This document shows, one piece after another, positions 35,209-43,683 of a stretch of 53,204 bases of DNA. The position numbers and the translations under genes were made by a program. This DNA is from Candidatus Poribacteria bacterium (GTDB lineage: Bacteria; Poribacteria; WGA-4E; GCA-2687025): positions 1 to 53,204 of the forward strand of contig JABGQA010000053.1 in assembly GCA_018644665.1 (NCBI GenBank). Reading direction: 5' to 3'. Below the pieces are notes generated by a model. That model saw only the letters and a list, made by a program, of their open reading frames with translations. It was not told the origin of the DNA and made no database searches. Every line of letters begins with the position of its first letter. The stretch's first letter is position 1.

Positions 35209-36381
35209 ATGGCCAGCATCTCACTCAGGGGCATCAGCAAACGCTTCGGCGATGTCGAGGCGCTCAAGGAACTGGACCTCGATATACAGGACGGCGAGTT
35301 CCTGTCGCTCCTCGGCCCGTCGGGTTGCGGCAAGACGACCACCCTACGCCTGGTAGCCGGCCTGGAGGAACCCACCGCGGGCGACGTGTACATGGGCGAA
35401 GAACGCGTGACCGACCTGGCGCCGGCCGACCGCGACATCGCGATGGTCTTCCAGCTCTTCGCTCTGTACCCGTACATGACCATTCGAGAGAACATCGCGT
35501 TCCCGCTCCGCGCGCAGGGCGTACGCGCGGCCGAGACGCGCAAGCGCGTCGACGCGGTCGCCGAGCTACTCGGGATCGAGGCGTTGCTTTCGCTCGGCCC
35601 GGCTCAGGTGCATCCTGCGGACGGCCAGCGCGTTGCCATCGCCAAGGCCATCGTCCGCGAGCCGCGCGTCTTCCTGTTCGATGAACCCCTGTCTCAGCTA
35701 GACGCGCACATGCGGTCGCGGATGCGCGCCGAACTCAAGCATCTGCACGACACGGTGGGTCGAACCACACTCTTTGTCACGCACGACCAGGCGGAGGGCC
35801 TCGCCATCTCCGACCGCATCGGCGTTATGCGCCAGGGGGAACTCGTGCAGCTGGGCACGCCCGAGGAGATATTCCACCGGCCGACGGATCGGTACGTCGC
35901 GGAGTTCGTCGGGACGCCTCCCATCAATCTGTTCGAGGCCGAAGTCTGCGAGCGCGACGGCGCCCGCGCGCTCCGCGTAGGCGGGGTGGAGATGCGCCTG
36001 GGCGAGCCGCTCCACACGGCCGGCGTGGATGCGCAGTGGGGCAAGCTCGAAAGCGTGACGGTCGGGGTACGTCCGCGCTACGTCGACTTGGGGTCTCGTG
36101 GCGAGGGCGAGGCGGCGCTCCCGGGCGTCGTTGAAGTCGTGGAGCCGACGGGGCGTGACACGCTCTTGCACGTCCGTCTGACCGAGCATGCCGACAGAGG
36201 TGAGACAGGCTCCTTCCCCTCGCAGGGGAAGGCTGGGATGGAGTCGGGCGGATCATCTGACGCCACGACAAGATGCCTCGTCGCCCGCGCCGCCGCGCCA
36301 CCTGAAGGGGCAGAAGTCGCCCTGTCCTTCCGCCCGGAACACGTGCTGCTCTTCCATCCCGAAACCGGGGCAGCGCTATGA
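35209..36381 (+). CDS. CUT1-type ABC transporter ATPase 2 (signature motif lost, catalytic side intact)
   Basis: A 390-residue MalK-type ATPase. Intact: Walker A GPSGCGKTT (36-44), Q-loop Gln82 (MVFQLFALYPYM), Walker B FLFDEP (Glu159) and switch His192 (VTHDQAEG). The signature LSGGQR is replaced by VHPADG (134-139) in PAQVHPADGQRVA. The TOBE-like end (290-382) is interrupted by an extra segment of about 25 residues (about 329-353) encoded around a perfect palindrome. The ATG at 35209 was chosen from homology; the open frame from 34333 is a shadow of permease 2. The stop overlaps the next gene by 4 bases. Confidence 0.88.
   Translation: MASISLRGISKRFGDVEALKELDLDIQDGEFLSLLGPSGCGKTTTLRLVAGLEEPTAGDVYMGEERVTDLAPADRDIAMVFQLFALYPYMTIRENIAFPLRAQGVRAAETRKRVDAVAELLGIEALLSLGPAQVHPADGQRVAIAKAIVREPRVFLFDEPLSQLDAHMRSRMRAELKHLHDTVGRTTLFVTHDQAEGLAISDRIGVMRQGELVQLGTPEEIFHRPTDRYVAEFVGTPPINLFEAEVCERDGARALRVGGVEMRLGEPLHTAGVDAQWGKLESVTVGVRPRYVDLGSRGEGEAALPGVVEVVEPTGRDTLLHVRLTEHADRGETGSFPSQGKAGMESGGSSDATTRCLVARAAAPPEGAEVALSFRPEHVLLFHPETGAAL
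36212..36232. repeat. In-frame palindrome within ATPase 2 gene (9-bp arms, 3-base loop)
   Basis: ccttcccct (36212-36220), loop cgc, aggggaagg (36224-36232): a perfect hairpin. It codes for the extra Ser-Phe-Pro-Ser-Gln-Gly-Lys part of the TOBE insertion. The sequence resembles REP/palindromic elements that usually sit between genes. Confidence 0.65.
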
Positions 36382-36677
36382 AGACGTCGACGTCAACCAA
36401 GCGCGCGGTGACAGCCGAGACGCGGCAGCGTCTGGAGCGTCTCTGTCTGGGCGTCGCGTTGGTGGGTTTACTGATGATGGTGCAGCCGGTGACTCGGATG
36501 CTCTTCCGCCCCGGCTTCCTCGCGCTGTTCGTGGCTGGGATCGCCTACGTCTCGACGACCTTCTGGCGACCTGAGGGCCTGACCGCGCGTGGCATCGTGA
36601 CGACGCTGCTATGGACGTTCCTGACGGTCCTCGGCATCATCGCTCTTGCCATCTGGTTGGCGCCGCGCCTTCTCTGA
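36378..36677 (+). CDS. Small three-pass membrane protein at the end of the ABC operon
   Basis: A 99-residue protein with three hydrophobic stretches (about 22-40, 43-60, 75-97) and a basic N-terminus. The ATG overlaps the ATPase 2 stop in ATGA, so it is translationally coupled to the importer. The family is unknown. It could be an accessory subunit or an unrelated passenger. Confidence 0.7.
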   Translation: MKTSTSTKRAVTAETRQRLERLCLGVALVGLLMMVQPVTRMLFRPGFLALFVAGIAYVSTTFWRPEGLTARGIVTTLLWTFLTVLGIIALAIWLAPRLL

Positions 36678-36809
36678 CCCGACGCCCCTCCCAGAATCCG
36701 CGTTGCGTAACCGGAATGACCCGAGGGTCGCGCACGGGCGCTATATGTGTGCCCGAGGACGTCTGGACCTGGAGCGCGGACGCGCAACTGTGACGGAGGC
36801 AGAGGAAAG

Positions 36810-37910
36810 ATGCCCGGCCTATTCGACCCCATCGACATCGGCTCGTTGTCCCTGCGCAACCGCATCATGCGGTCCGCCACCGCCGAGCGTCTGGGCCATC
36901 CTGAGACGGGAGCCCCGCTGCCGCAGTTGGCGGACCTCTACCGCGCGCTCGCGGAGGGCGAGGTCGGACTCATCGTGACAGGCCACGCCTATGTCGAGCG
37001 ATCGGGCCAACCCCACCCGGAGCAGTGCTCGATCGCCGACGACGCCGTCATCGCGGACTGGCGGACGACGATCCGCCCGGCGCAGGAAGCCGGCGCCAGC
37101 GTCATGATGCAGATCAACCATGGCGGGGCCAGTTGCGATCCCGACGTGACGCCCGAGCTTCTCTCGCCTTCCGGCGTGGCGACGCACGATCGCGCTCAGG
37201 CTGGGGAGATGTCAGAGGAGGATGTCCGGCGCATCGTGTCCGCGTTCGGACGCGCCGCAGGACGAGCGCAGGAAGCCGGTCTGGACGGCGTGCAGATCCA
37301 TGGAGCGCACGGGTATCTCGTAAGCCAGTTCCTCACGCCGTCGACGAACCTACGGGAAGATAGATGGGGCGGCGATGCCGACGGTCAATCTCGGTTCCTT
37401 GGCGAGATCATCTCGGCTGTCCGTCGCGAGGTTGGGGAGTCGTACCCGGTCTGGATCAAGCTCGGCGTCGCGGGCAGCGGCCAGCATGGGTTCCACGTGG
37501 CCGACGGCGCCGAGGTGGCGAAGAAGTGTGCCGAAAGTGGCGTGGACTGCGTCGAAATCAGCCACGCGCTCGGAGAGCCCGAGGCGATTCGGCGCGATGC
37601 CGACGCCCCTTACCTGCCCATGGCCGAGGTGGTCCGTGGCGCGGTCGGGCCCGATTATCCGCTCGCGCTTGTGAACGGGTTCTCCACGCTCGACGCCATG
37701 CAAGCGGTCGCCTCTGGACGGACGGCCCAGATTGTCAGCCTGTGCCGACCGCTGATCTCGGAACCGGACCTGCCGCGGAAAATGCGCGAAGGCGCGACCC
37801 AGGAAGCGCTCTGCTCCCGATGCGGAAGCTGTTGGCCGGAGTACGCCGGCGAGGGCATCGCGTGCCACAATGACGATGTTCTGGCCCAAGTCGGCGCGGC
37901 GACCACATAG
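36810..37910 (+). CDS. OYE-type NADH:flavin oxidoreductase ending in an iron-sulfur motif
   Basis: A 366-residue FMN TIM-barrel enzyme of the old yellow enzyme family. It has LFDPIDIGSLSLRNRI at the N-terminus, the hallmark HGAHGYLVSQFLTPSTNLRE followed by DRWGG, and VNGFSTLDAMQAV near the phosphate site. The C-terminus has C335-x2-C338-x2-C341-x10-C352, like the 4Fe-4S site of 2,4-dienoyl-CoA reductase/trimethylamine-dehydrogenase relatives, but the protein stops 14 residues later without the FAD and NAD(P) domains those enzymes carry. GAGGAAAG precedes the ATG at 36810, choosing it over 36747. Confidence 0.9.
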   Translation: MPGLFDPIDIGSLSLRNRIMRSATAERLGHPETGAPLPQLADLYRALAEGEVGLIVTGHAYVERSGQPHPEQCSIADDAVIADWRTTIRPAQEAGASVMMQINHGGASCDPDVTPELLSPSGVATHDRAQAGEMSEEDVRRIVSAFGRAAGRAQEAGLDGVQIHGAHGYLVSQFLTPSTNLREDRWGGDADGQSRFLGEIISAVRREVGESYPVWIKLGVAGSGQHGFHVADGAEVAKKCAESGVDCVEISHALGEPEAIRRDADAPYLPMAEVVRGAVGPDYPLALVNGFSTLDAMQAVASGRTAQIVSLCRPLISEPDLPRKMREGATQEALCSRCGSCWPEYAGEGIACHNDDVLAQVGAATT

Positions 37911-37973
37911 CGGGAACGCCGTCGATTCTCCGCCCCAGCGCCCTCAGCCCGACGTTACAGGAGTCCAGCGGCA

Positions 37974-38996
37974 ATGCCGAACCGTGCGTACATGGAGTGG
38001 CGACAGGACCTAGAGCGCCGGGCCAACGCGACCATCGGCCCGCTTATCGCTGAGAATCCGGGATACGCAGTCGATGCCGTCCAGCCCGAGTACAGAGGCG
38101 GCACGAACATCGCCACGTTCGGGACACGCGGCGGCGAGGCCGTGGTCTACAAGTACTTCGGCGGCCGTGATCGATGGCGGAACGAGTTGTACTGCCTGGA
38201 GGCGCTAGCGTCGACAGGACACGTCCCCAAGGTGTTGGCGTCGCGCGACCACCTGATCGTCATGACTTGCCTACGTGGTTCCGGGTTCGGGTGGGGCGAT
38301 CTGGACGCGGCGGGCGTTCGCACACTGAGCCAACGCATCGGCCACGCGTTCGGGGTCATCGTGACGACGCACGCGCCACCGGCGTCGGATGGGTACTCGC
38401 CCGCCGACTTCGCGTGCATACCCTGGGGAAGGGATTTGGCCGGGGTGATCGCGCGATATGTCGCCCTGTGTCGAGGCGTGCAGGAAACCCTCCCGGCCTT
38501 CCAGACGCCCTTCTTCACCGCCTCGCTCGACCTTGTGGAAAGCCGCGCCGATGAGCTCACAACTGGCAGTCCCACGCTGTTCCACGACGACGTCTGGAAC
38601 ATGTCAGTGGATGGCGATGCCTTCGTGGGATTCTTCGATTTTGAGATGTGTCGGCAGGGGCCCGACCATGCGCAGCTCGGGTGCGCGCTGGCGCTGTGCT
38701 CCCCGGACGAGCACGACTATGGGCTCGACTGGGGCTCCTGCCTACGTGGCTACGAGGACGCGACAGGGCGGCATCTCGGCGAGGACGACCACGTGAGTAT
38801 CCTGGCGATGGGTCACTTCTACCACCACAGTCGCATGTGTCGGTGGGGAGCGTGGGACGGCGACCTGCAGGCGGCCGATCACATGCGAGCCTCTGCGGCC
38901 GCCGCCGGGCGCCATCTTGACGCCATGCGGAGGATGTCCGGTGTAGTCGAGGGATGGGCAGACCTGCACCAGTGGTTCCCAACGCCTGAGGCGTAG
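37974..38996 (+). CDS. Aminoglycoside-phosphotransferase-fold small-molecule kinase
   Basis: A 340-residue APH/choline-kinase-type protein. Lys in VVYKYFGG (about residue 60) would bind ATP; the catalytic loop reads LFHDDVWNMSVDG (about 202-213, H-D-D-x-x-N), and the metal site FFDFEM follows at about 219. The substrate is not determined by sequence: members phosphorylate choline, sugars, amino alcohols or drugs. It lies in a region with a sulfatase and an isomerase, and may process a small hydroxy compound, but this is inference. Confidence 0.82.
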   Translation: MPNRAYMEWRQDLERRANATIGPLIAENPGYAVDAVQPEYRGGTNIATFGTRGGEAVVYKYFGGRDRWRNELYCLEALASTGHVPKVLASRDHLIVMTCLRGSGFGWGDLDAAGVRTLSQRIGHAFGVIVTTHAPPASDGYSPADFACIPWGRDLAGVIARYVALCRGVQETLPAFQTPFFTASLDLVESRADELTTGSPTLFHDDVWNMSVDGDAFVGFFDFEMCRQGPDHAQLGCALALCSPDEHDYGLDWGSCLRGYEDATGRHLGEDDHVSILAMGHFYHHSRMCRWGAWDGDLQAADHMRASAAAAGRHLDAMRRMSGVVEGWADLHQWFPTPEA

Positions 38997-39018
38997 GTCA
39001 CGAGGCGTCTGCTACACG

Positions 39019-39909
39019 CTACCCGACGCGTTCCAGCAACGCACAGAGCGCCGCCCACGATTGGCGAACGGCCGCGAGCGGGCCTTCCGGCGAACTGCCG
39101 GCGGTCTTGAGCGACACGACCCCGTCGAACCCGCCGTCCTTCAGCGCGCGGTAGCACGCTTCCTGGTCGATGAGCCCCTCCCCGAACGACGCGGCGCGCC
39201 ACGGCGCGAACGCGCCCGTATCGGCGAACGCTGCCTTCACGTCGGCCACGGGCGTCCGCTCGACATCGCCTGCGCGGACGAACTTCGTCACGTTCGCAAC
39301 ATCCTGGCACGCTTCGACGGCATCCTGATGTCCGTAGTGGAGATAGTTCCCCGGGTCGGCGCACGCTCCGCAATTCTCACGTCCGGTGAGCTCGATCAGC
39401 CACTTCTGATGCCAACTCAGGTAGACGACGAAGCAGTGGTTCAGGACGGAGATGGTCACGCCGTGCCCGGCGGCGAAATCGGCCAACTCCTGAGCTTGCT
39501 CGACGAGGTCCGGCAGGAGGCGTTCGAAGTAGACGCCTACGGTTGCGTTCGGCCGATCCGGCGCGATCGGGTGCGCGTCCACAATTGGGAACGCGACGAC
39601 CGTTCCGCCCAGGATCACGCACGCCTCGACTTCAGCCTTGAGTTCGTCCAGGCATGCCGCGCGCTGCTCGCCAAGGTGTCCCAGGCGGGTGCCCGAGCCA
39701 TATGCCGGCATCCGCACCCCGGCAGCATCGGCGAGCTTCCGCACCGATTCCGCAGCGCGGCGACGGTCGCCGTCGACTTCCCACCGGCCGGCGTAGAACT
39801 CGACGCATTCCATCCCTTCCCGCGCAGCCAGCCGCAGAACGTCCTCCACACCTCGCTCACCCTCGGGCAGGACGCTCTCCAGGCAGTAGGTCATGATGGC
39901 GGGTTGCAT
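39019..39909 (-). CDS. Xylose-isomerase-like TIM-barrel sugar phosphate isomerase/epimerase
   Basis: A 296-residue AP-endonuclease-2 superfamily member. Strand-by-strand pattern is visible: ECVEFYAGRWE, ACVILGGTVVAFPIVDAHP, GVTISVLNHCFVVY with a metal-binding Asn/His, CGACADPGNYLHYG, VRAGDVERTPVAD, FGEGLIDQEACYRAL and GFDGVVSLK. Glu, Asp and His at the strand ends are typical for a divalent-metal sugar isomerase. Signal peptide absent. It converges with the kinase gene (22 bases apart). Confidence 0.85.
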   Translation of the reverse strand: MQPAIMTYCLESVLPEGERGVEDVLRLAAREGMECVEFYAGRWEVDGDRRRAAESVRKLADAAGVRMPAYGSGTRLGHLGEQRAACLDELKAEVEACVILGGTVVAFPIVDAHPIAPDRPNATVGVYFERLLPDLVEQAQELADFAAGHGVTISVLNHCFVVYLSWHQKWLIELTGRENCGACADPGNYLHYGHQDAVEACQDVANVTKFVRAGDVERTPVADVKAAFADTGAFAPWRAASFGEGLIDQEACYRALKDGGFDGVVSLKTAGSSPEGPLAAVRQSWAALCALLERVG

Positions 39910-40089
39910 GCGCTGTCTCCTTCGCTCAGTCAGGACGGCCCGGGTCGCTTAGAGTCTAGCTTAATCAGCCGCGTGGTATTTCGTACGACGCCAACGCCGG
40001 TCGGGTGACGCCAGCCAGTCGGCGGGAGCGCCAACAGTCCACGAGCATCCCACATAGGCGTCCCGGCGCCCGACCGGGCCGGGACATGT

Positions 40090-40095
40090 TATGAT
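40090..40095 (+). promoter_or_regulatory. Possible -10 element TATGAT upstream of sulfatase gene
   Basis: TATGAT matches the -10 consensus at 5 of 6 positions in a GC-rich intergenic region, about 75 bases before the ATG at 40170. No convincing -35 is present. Confidence 0.25.
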
Positions 40096-40169
40096 CCCCA
40101 CCAGCGTCCGTGACGAGTGACGAATCGGCTGCGCCAGCGCATGGCGCGCGTAGTGGAGGACATGCACCG

Positions 40170-41675
40170 ATGAGCGACCAGCCCAACATCCTCCTAATCG
40201 TCTCCGACCAGATGACCGCCGCCCTCACGGGAGTCTATGGACATCCGGTCGTACAGACGCCGCATCTCGAGCGACTCGCGGAGGACGGCGTACGCTTCGA
40301 CTCGGCTTACACGCCTTTCCCGCTCTGCTCTCCAGGACGCGCGTGCATGATGACGGGGCGGCATGCCTCGGAGATCGGCGCATGGGACAACGGGGCCCTA
40401 TTGGCGGCGGACCAGGTGACGTTCGCGCACTACCTGAGCAACGCGGGCTACGACACCGTTCTCTCGGGCAAGATGCACTTCGTTGGGCCCGACCAGTTGC
40501 ACGGCTTTCAGCGGCGCCTGACCACCGACATCTACTCGTGCCACTTCGACTGGGTGAAGCCGGAGTGGATCCGCATCAAGGAGATGCAGGGGCGCGACTG
40601 CGAAGAGGTAATGGGAGATCGGTCCTCGTACAACGCACGCGGGTATACAGGCGAGGCGGTACGCGTGGGCGTGTGGCACAACGCCCTGAGCTACGACGAG
40701 GAAACGCACTTCCGCTCCGTCGAGTATCTGCGCTCGAAGGCGCGCAGGCCGGAGGCGGGGCCCTTCATGCTCTGCGCCTCGTACCACCACCCGCACGAAC
40801 CGTTCCTGCCTCCCCAGGAGTACTGGGATCTGTATGACGGGGCGGAGATCGATACTCCGGAGTTCCCGACGAACCTGGACGACACCTATTCGCTGCTGGA
40901 CCGTAATCTCAACGCCTACCACGGCACGCGACGCGTCAACCTGCGCGACGAGGACGGGCTGCGCAGACTGCGGCGGGCCTACTACGCGCTGGTGACGTAC
41001 ATGGACCGCAAGGTGGGCGCGTTGCTCGACACGCTCGACGAGACTGGGCTCGCCGACAACACGGTGGTCGTCTTCGCCAGCGATCACGGCGACATGCTCT
41101 GCGAGAAGGAGATGGTGCAGAAGCGCACGTTCTACGAGTGGTCGTGCCGCGTCCCCCTCTTGGCGCGCTTCCCGGACGGGTGGAAGGCTGGGACCGTCTG
41201 CGACGCTCCGGTGTCTCTCCTGGATCTTCTGCCGACCTTCTGCGAGTTGGCCGGAGAAGACGCGGCGCTGCCACACGACGGCCACAGCCTGATTGCCGCG
41301 GCGGAAGACGGCGCGCCGGATCGCTATGTCTTCGCCCAGGCGCACGAAGCCGTGGGCATGCCGTGCATCATGGCCCGCAAGGGGCGCTACAAGTACAACT
41401 ACATCCACGGAGATGAGGATCAGCTCCTCGACCTCGATGCCGATCCGGGCGAGTGGAACGACCTGTCGCGTGACCCGGCGCACGCCAACGTGGCCGCGGA
41501 GATGCGCGGCGTGATCCTAGGACGCTTCGATCCCGACAGGATGGCGCGCGAAAACCTGGATAGCCTGTACAGGCGGCGGCACATACGCGACGCGATGAAA
41601 GCCAACGGGACCGACTGGACACACCATCCCCGCTTCGACGCCCGCAGGGGAGCCTTGGATCAGTACCTACCGTAA
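40170..41675 (+). CDS. Choline-sulfatase-like type I sulfatase
   Basis: A 501-residue sulfatase. The formylglycine motif C-x-P-x-R is CSPGR with Cys53 in FPLCSPGRACMMTGR. The region SGKMHFVGPDQLHGFQRRLT and the metal-binding FASDHGDMLCEKEM are very like choline sulfatase (BetC); the C-terminus (WTHHPRFDARRG) also resembles that group. It has no signal peptide, so it probably works in the cytoplasm on choline-O-sulfate or a similar small sulfate ester. The Cys needs conversion to formylglycine by an enzyme not in this window. GGAGG lies 10 bases upstream of the ATG; the in-frame start at 40110 is less likely. Confidence 0.9.
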   Translation: MSDQPNILLIVSDQMTAALTGVYGHPVVQTPHLERLAEDGVRFDSAYTPFPLCSPGRACMMTGRHASEIGAWDNGALLAADQVTFAHYLSNAGYDTVLSGKMHFVGPDQLHGFQRRLTTDIYSCHFDWVKPEWIRIKEMQGRDCEEVMGDRSSYNARGYTGEAVRVGVWHNALSYDEETHFRSVEYLRSKARRPEAGPFMLCASYHHPHEPFLPPQEYWDLYDGAEIDTPEFPTNLDDTYSLLDRNLNAYHGTRRVNLRDEDGLRRLRRAYYALVTYMDRKVGALLDTLDETGLADNTVVVFASDHGDMLCEKEMVQKRTFYEWSCRVPLLARFPDGWKAGTVCDAPVSLLDLLPTFCELAGEDAALPHDGHSLIAAAEDGAPDRYVFAQAHEAVGMPCIMARKGRYKYNYIHGDEDQLLDLDADPGEWNDLSRDPAHANVAAEMRGVILGRFDPDRMARENLDSLYRRRHIRDAMKANGTDWTHHPRFDARRGALDQYLP

Positions 41676-41737
41676 GCTGCATCTGGACGACTCGGATGCC
41701 CGCGTGGCGACCAACCTGACCTGACGCCCCCCGACGT

Positions 41738-42559
41738 TCACGCGCCCACGTGCGCTCGGATCGCCGCTTCAACCCGGCCATGCCCGCCCTCTGTGGCAAC
41801 GTCGAGAGCCGTCCGCCCCTTAGCATCCTTCGCGGATGGATCGGCGCCTGCATGGAGAAGGGCCTCCGCGCACTCCGCGCAGTCGTTCTGTTGGCTGGCG
41901 CACATGATGAGCGGAGTGAAGCCCTCGAAGTCTCCGGGCAGGACATTCCGGCTGTTCGGGTCGGCCCCGTGGTCGAGAAGGACTCGCACGGTTTCGGGTT
42001 CGTGTTCCGAGGCCCAATGCAGCGGCTTGCCGCCGTAGAGCACGGTGTCATCCGCCTCTGCGTCCGCGCCGGCTTCAAGCAGCATGCGCACGATCGCGGC
42101 GTCGCCGTTGTGCGCCGACCAGTGCAGGGGCGTGTCTCCAAGGACGCGCCGGCGATGCACGGAAAGCGGGTCGCGTTCGATGTGCTTCGCGACGATCTCG
42201 GCCCAACCGTTGCGCGCGGCCAGGTTGATCTCGATGCCCAGGCCGTTCGTCCCGAGCGCCTTGTCGGCGACGTCGCCCAGGAAGAAGTCCACGACATCCG
42301 ACTGCTTCGCCCAGTGCGCGTGTTCCACGGCAGGGTACGTCCACGCCGCGAGCGCGTAGACCTCCGCGCCCTTTTCGATCAGGAACCGGACTATATCGAG
42401 CGAGCCGCCCATCGCAGCGACCTGGAGCGGCGTCTGCCCTTCCTTGCCCGACTGGGTGCGCCGCACCTCGACCAGACCTTTGTCCCGCCTGACGAGACGT
42501 TCCACCTCGGCGAGGTCCCCGTCTTCGATCGGCGTGAATACCTTCTGCGTTTCGGCCAT
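41738..42559 (-). CDS. Ankyrin-repeat protein
   Basis: A 273-residue protein of about seven ankyrin repeats, e.g. GQTPLQVAAMGGSLDIVRFL, GDTPLHWSAHNGDAAIVRML, GGKPLHWASEHEPETVRVLL and GRTALDVATEGGHGRVEAAI. No signal peptide or membrane segment. A scaffold or interaction role is inferred. It lies 43 bases downstream of another ankyrin gene and they are probably co-transcribed. Confidence 0.92.
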   Translation of the reverse strand: MAETQKVFTPIEDGDLAEVERLVRRDKGLVEVRRTQSGKEGQTPLQVAAMGGSLDIVRFLIEKGAEVYALAAWTYPAVEHAHWAKQSDVVDFFLGDVADKALGTNGLGIEINLAARNGWAEIVAKHIERDPLSVHRRRVLGDTPLHWSAHNGDAAIVRMLLEAGADAEADDTVLYGGKPLHWASEHEPETVRVLLDHGADPNSRNVLPGDFEGFTPLIMCASQQNDCAECAEALLHAGADPSAKDAKGRTALDVATEGGHGRVEAAIRAHVGA

Positions 42560-42602
42560 GAATCCTCCCTATTACCGATGCGCAACGGGTTCGCGTTCCG
42601 TG

Positions 42603-43025
42603 CTATTCCGTCGCGCCGTGTTCACGCAGCAGCTTCGCGGCCGACGTGGCATTGTGGGCGTGCGTCGTCCCGAGCGGGGTGACTCCGTCGGGATTCCTGG
42701 CATTCACGTCGGCGCCGTGCGCGATGAGCAGTTCCGCGATGCCTTTCCGGTTGCTGTGCGCGGCGGCGTGGAGCGGCGTCGTGCCCCAGTGCGTGTTCTC
42801 GTTGTGGGCATTCACATCGGCGCCGGCCTCCAACAGCAGACGCACCACGGCGGCCTTGCCCTTCCACGCGGCCGAGTGCAGCGCCGTTGAGCCACCGGGG
42901 CCGCGCGCGTGCACGAGTGCGGCATCCGCGTCGAGCAACGCCTGTACCTGCTCGACATCCCCGGCGCCCGCGGCGCGCACGATCTGCCGTTCAGGCGCAA
43001 CTGTTTTCGGCGAGTCTGTCGCCAT
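42603..43025 (-). CDS. Small ankyrin-repeat protein
   Basis: A 140-residue protein with three to four ankyrin repeats (GGSTALHSAAWKGKAAVVRLL, TTPLHAAAHSNRKGIAELLI, GVTPLGTTHAHNATSAAKLL), preceded by a short helical cap. Reads like a separate gene rather than part of the 41738-42559 gene since both have intact starts and stops. No other domain seen. Confidence 0.9.
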   Translation of the reverse strand: MATDSPKTVAPERQIVRAAGAGDVEQVQALLDADAALVHARGPGGSTALHSAAWKGKAAVVRLLLEAGADVNAHNENTHWGTTPLHAAAHSNRKGIAELLIAHGADVNARNPDGVTPLGTTHAHNATSAAKLLREHGATE

Positions 43026-43132
43026 TGCGTCTCCTTATCCCGGGCTTCTCGCGGACATCGCGCTCGTCCTCGGCAGAGAGGAAGGCGAATGATGCCGGCG
43101 TCAGCTGATGCCTCAGTATACGCGCGCTCCGA

Positions 43133-43320
43133 GTGACCATTTCGGATTACTGGCAGGCCTTCTTCGACAACCACGCCGCTGTACACAACGACCAGTGGTA
43201 CACGAAGTCGGCGGAGGATGATGTCGTGCCCCTCGCGGGCGCATTAAACTTGGCGCCAGGGCGAGAATCCTCGACGCCGGCTGTGGGACAGGGCAACACA
43301 GCAACGCACTGGCGAGGCGC
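43133..43320 (+). pseudogene. Decayed class I SAM methyltransferase (frameshifted, 3'-truncated)
   Basis: The GTG at 43133 opens 43 codons of a typical methyltransferase N-terminus (MTISDYWQAFFDNHAAVHND, then QWYTKSAEDDVVPLAGALNL). Motif I is present but in another frame: 43261-43320 reads ARILDAGCGTGQHSNALARR. A single missing G in the run at 43259-43261 (APG|ARILD) explains the shift. After motif I homology to the SAM domain (motifs II onward) stops, so the 3' half is gone. Remnant of a lost gene; sequencing error would explain the frame but not the truncation. Confidence 0.75.
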
Positions 43321-43683
43321 GGACGCGGGCAGACTCGATACAACGACCATGTGCTCTGTTGGCAGGGCGTCATGGGACACCCCCGACGGGACACGGAGTG
43401 TTCAGGTCGGTTTCAGCAACTGGACCCGTCGGGAATAGCGCCGTTCGCGTCCTGCAATGGGTCTACGGTGGAGAATGTGCGGTCGGCGGACAAGCCGGCG
43501 TCTGGGCCCCGTCCGGTGCGGGTCGATGGCTACATCGATAGTGGTCTCAGCCCGCAAGACGCCCGCCGGAAAGCGCGTCCGCAGAGCTGGCTACGGGCGA
43601 GGCCGCTCAGACAGCGACATCGACCCCTCCTCGTAGCGCCAAGGACGATTGAGCTAGGCTATGTCGCACTGGAGGCGATGAAC
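43321..43683 (+). other. 363-base stretch between methyltransferase remnant and pectate lyase
   Basis: No gene recognised. The shifted methyltransferase frame stays open through here into the pectate-lyase gene with no stop, but the translation is Arg/Pro-rich and has no family resemblance. A GGAGG ribosome site at 43671-43675 belongs to the next gene. Confidence 0.5.

Noticed and set aside
34333..36381. A 682-codon plus-strand frame that looks like an N-terminal extension of ATPase 2.
   Set aside because: The first 292 codons overlap permease 2 in another frame and are low-complexity Arg/Asp-rich; the ATPase begins at 35209.
40170..41675. Sulfatase as part of a polysaccharide-utilisation locus.
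   Set aside because: Sequence is of the choline-sulfatase type, and it lacks a signal peptide; the lyase is 2 kb away with unrelated genes between.
41368..42297. A 309-codon minus-strand frame across the sulfatase end and the ankyrin gene.
   Set aside because: Ser/Arg-rich shadow translation; ankyrin repeats are clear in the other frame.
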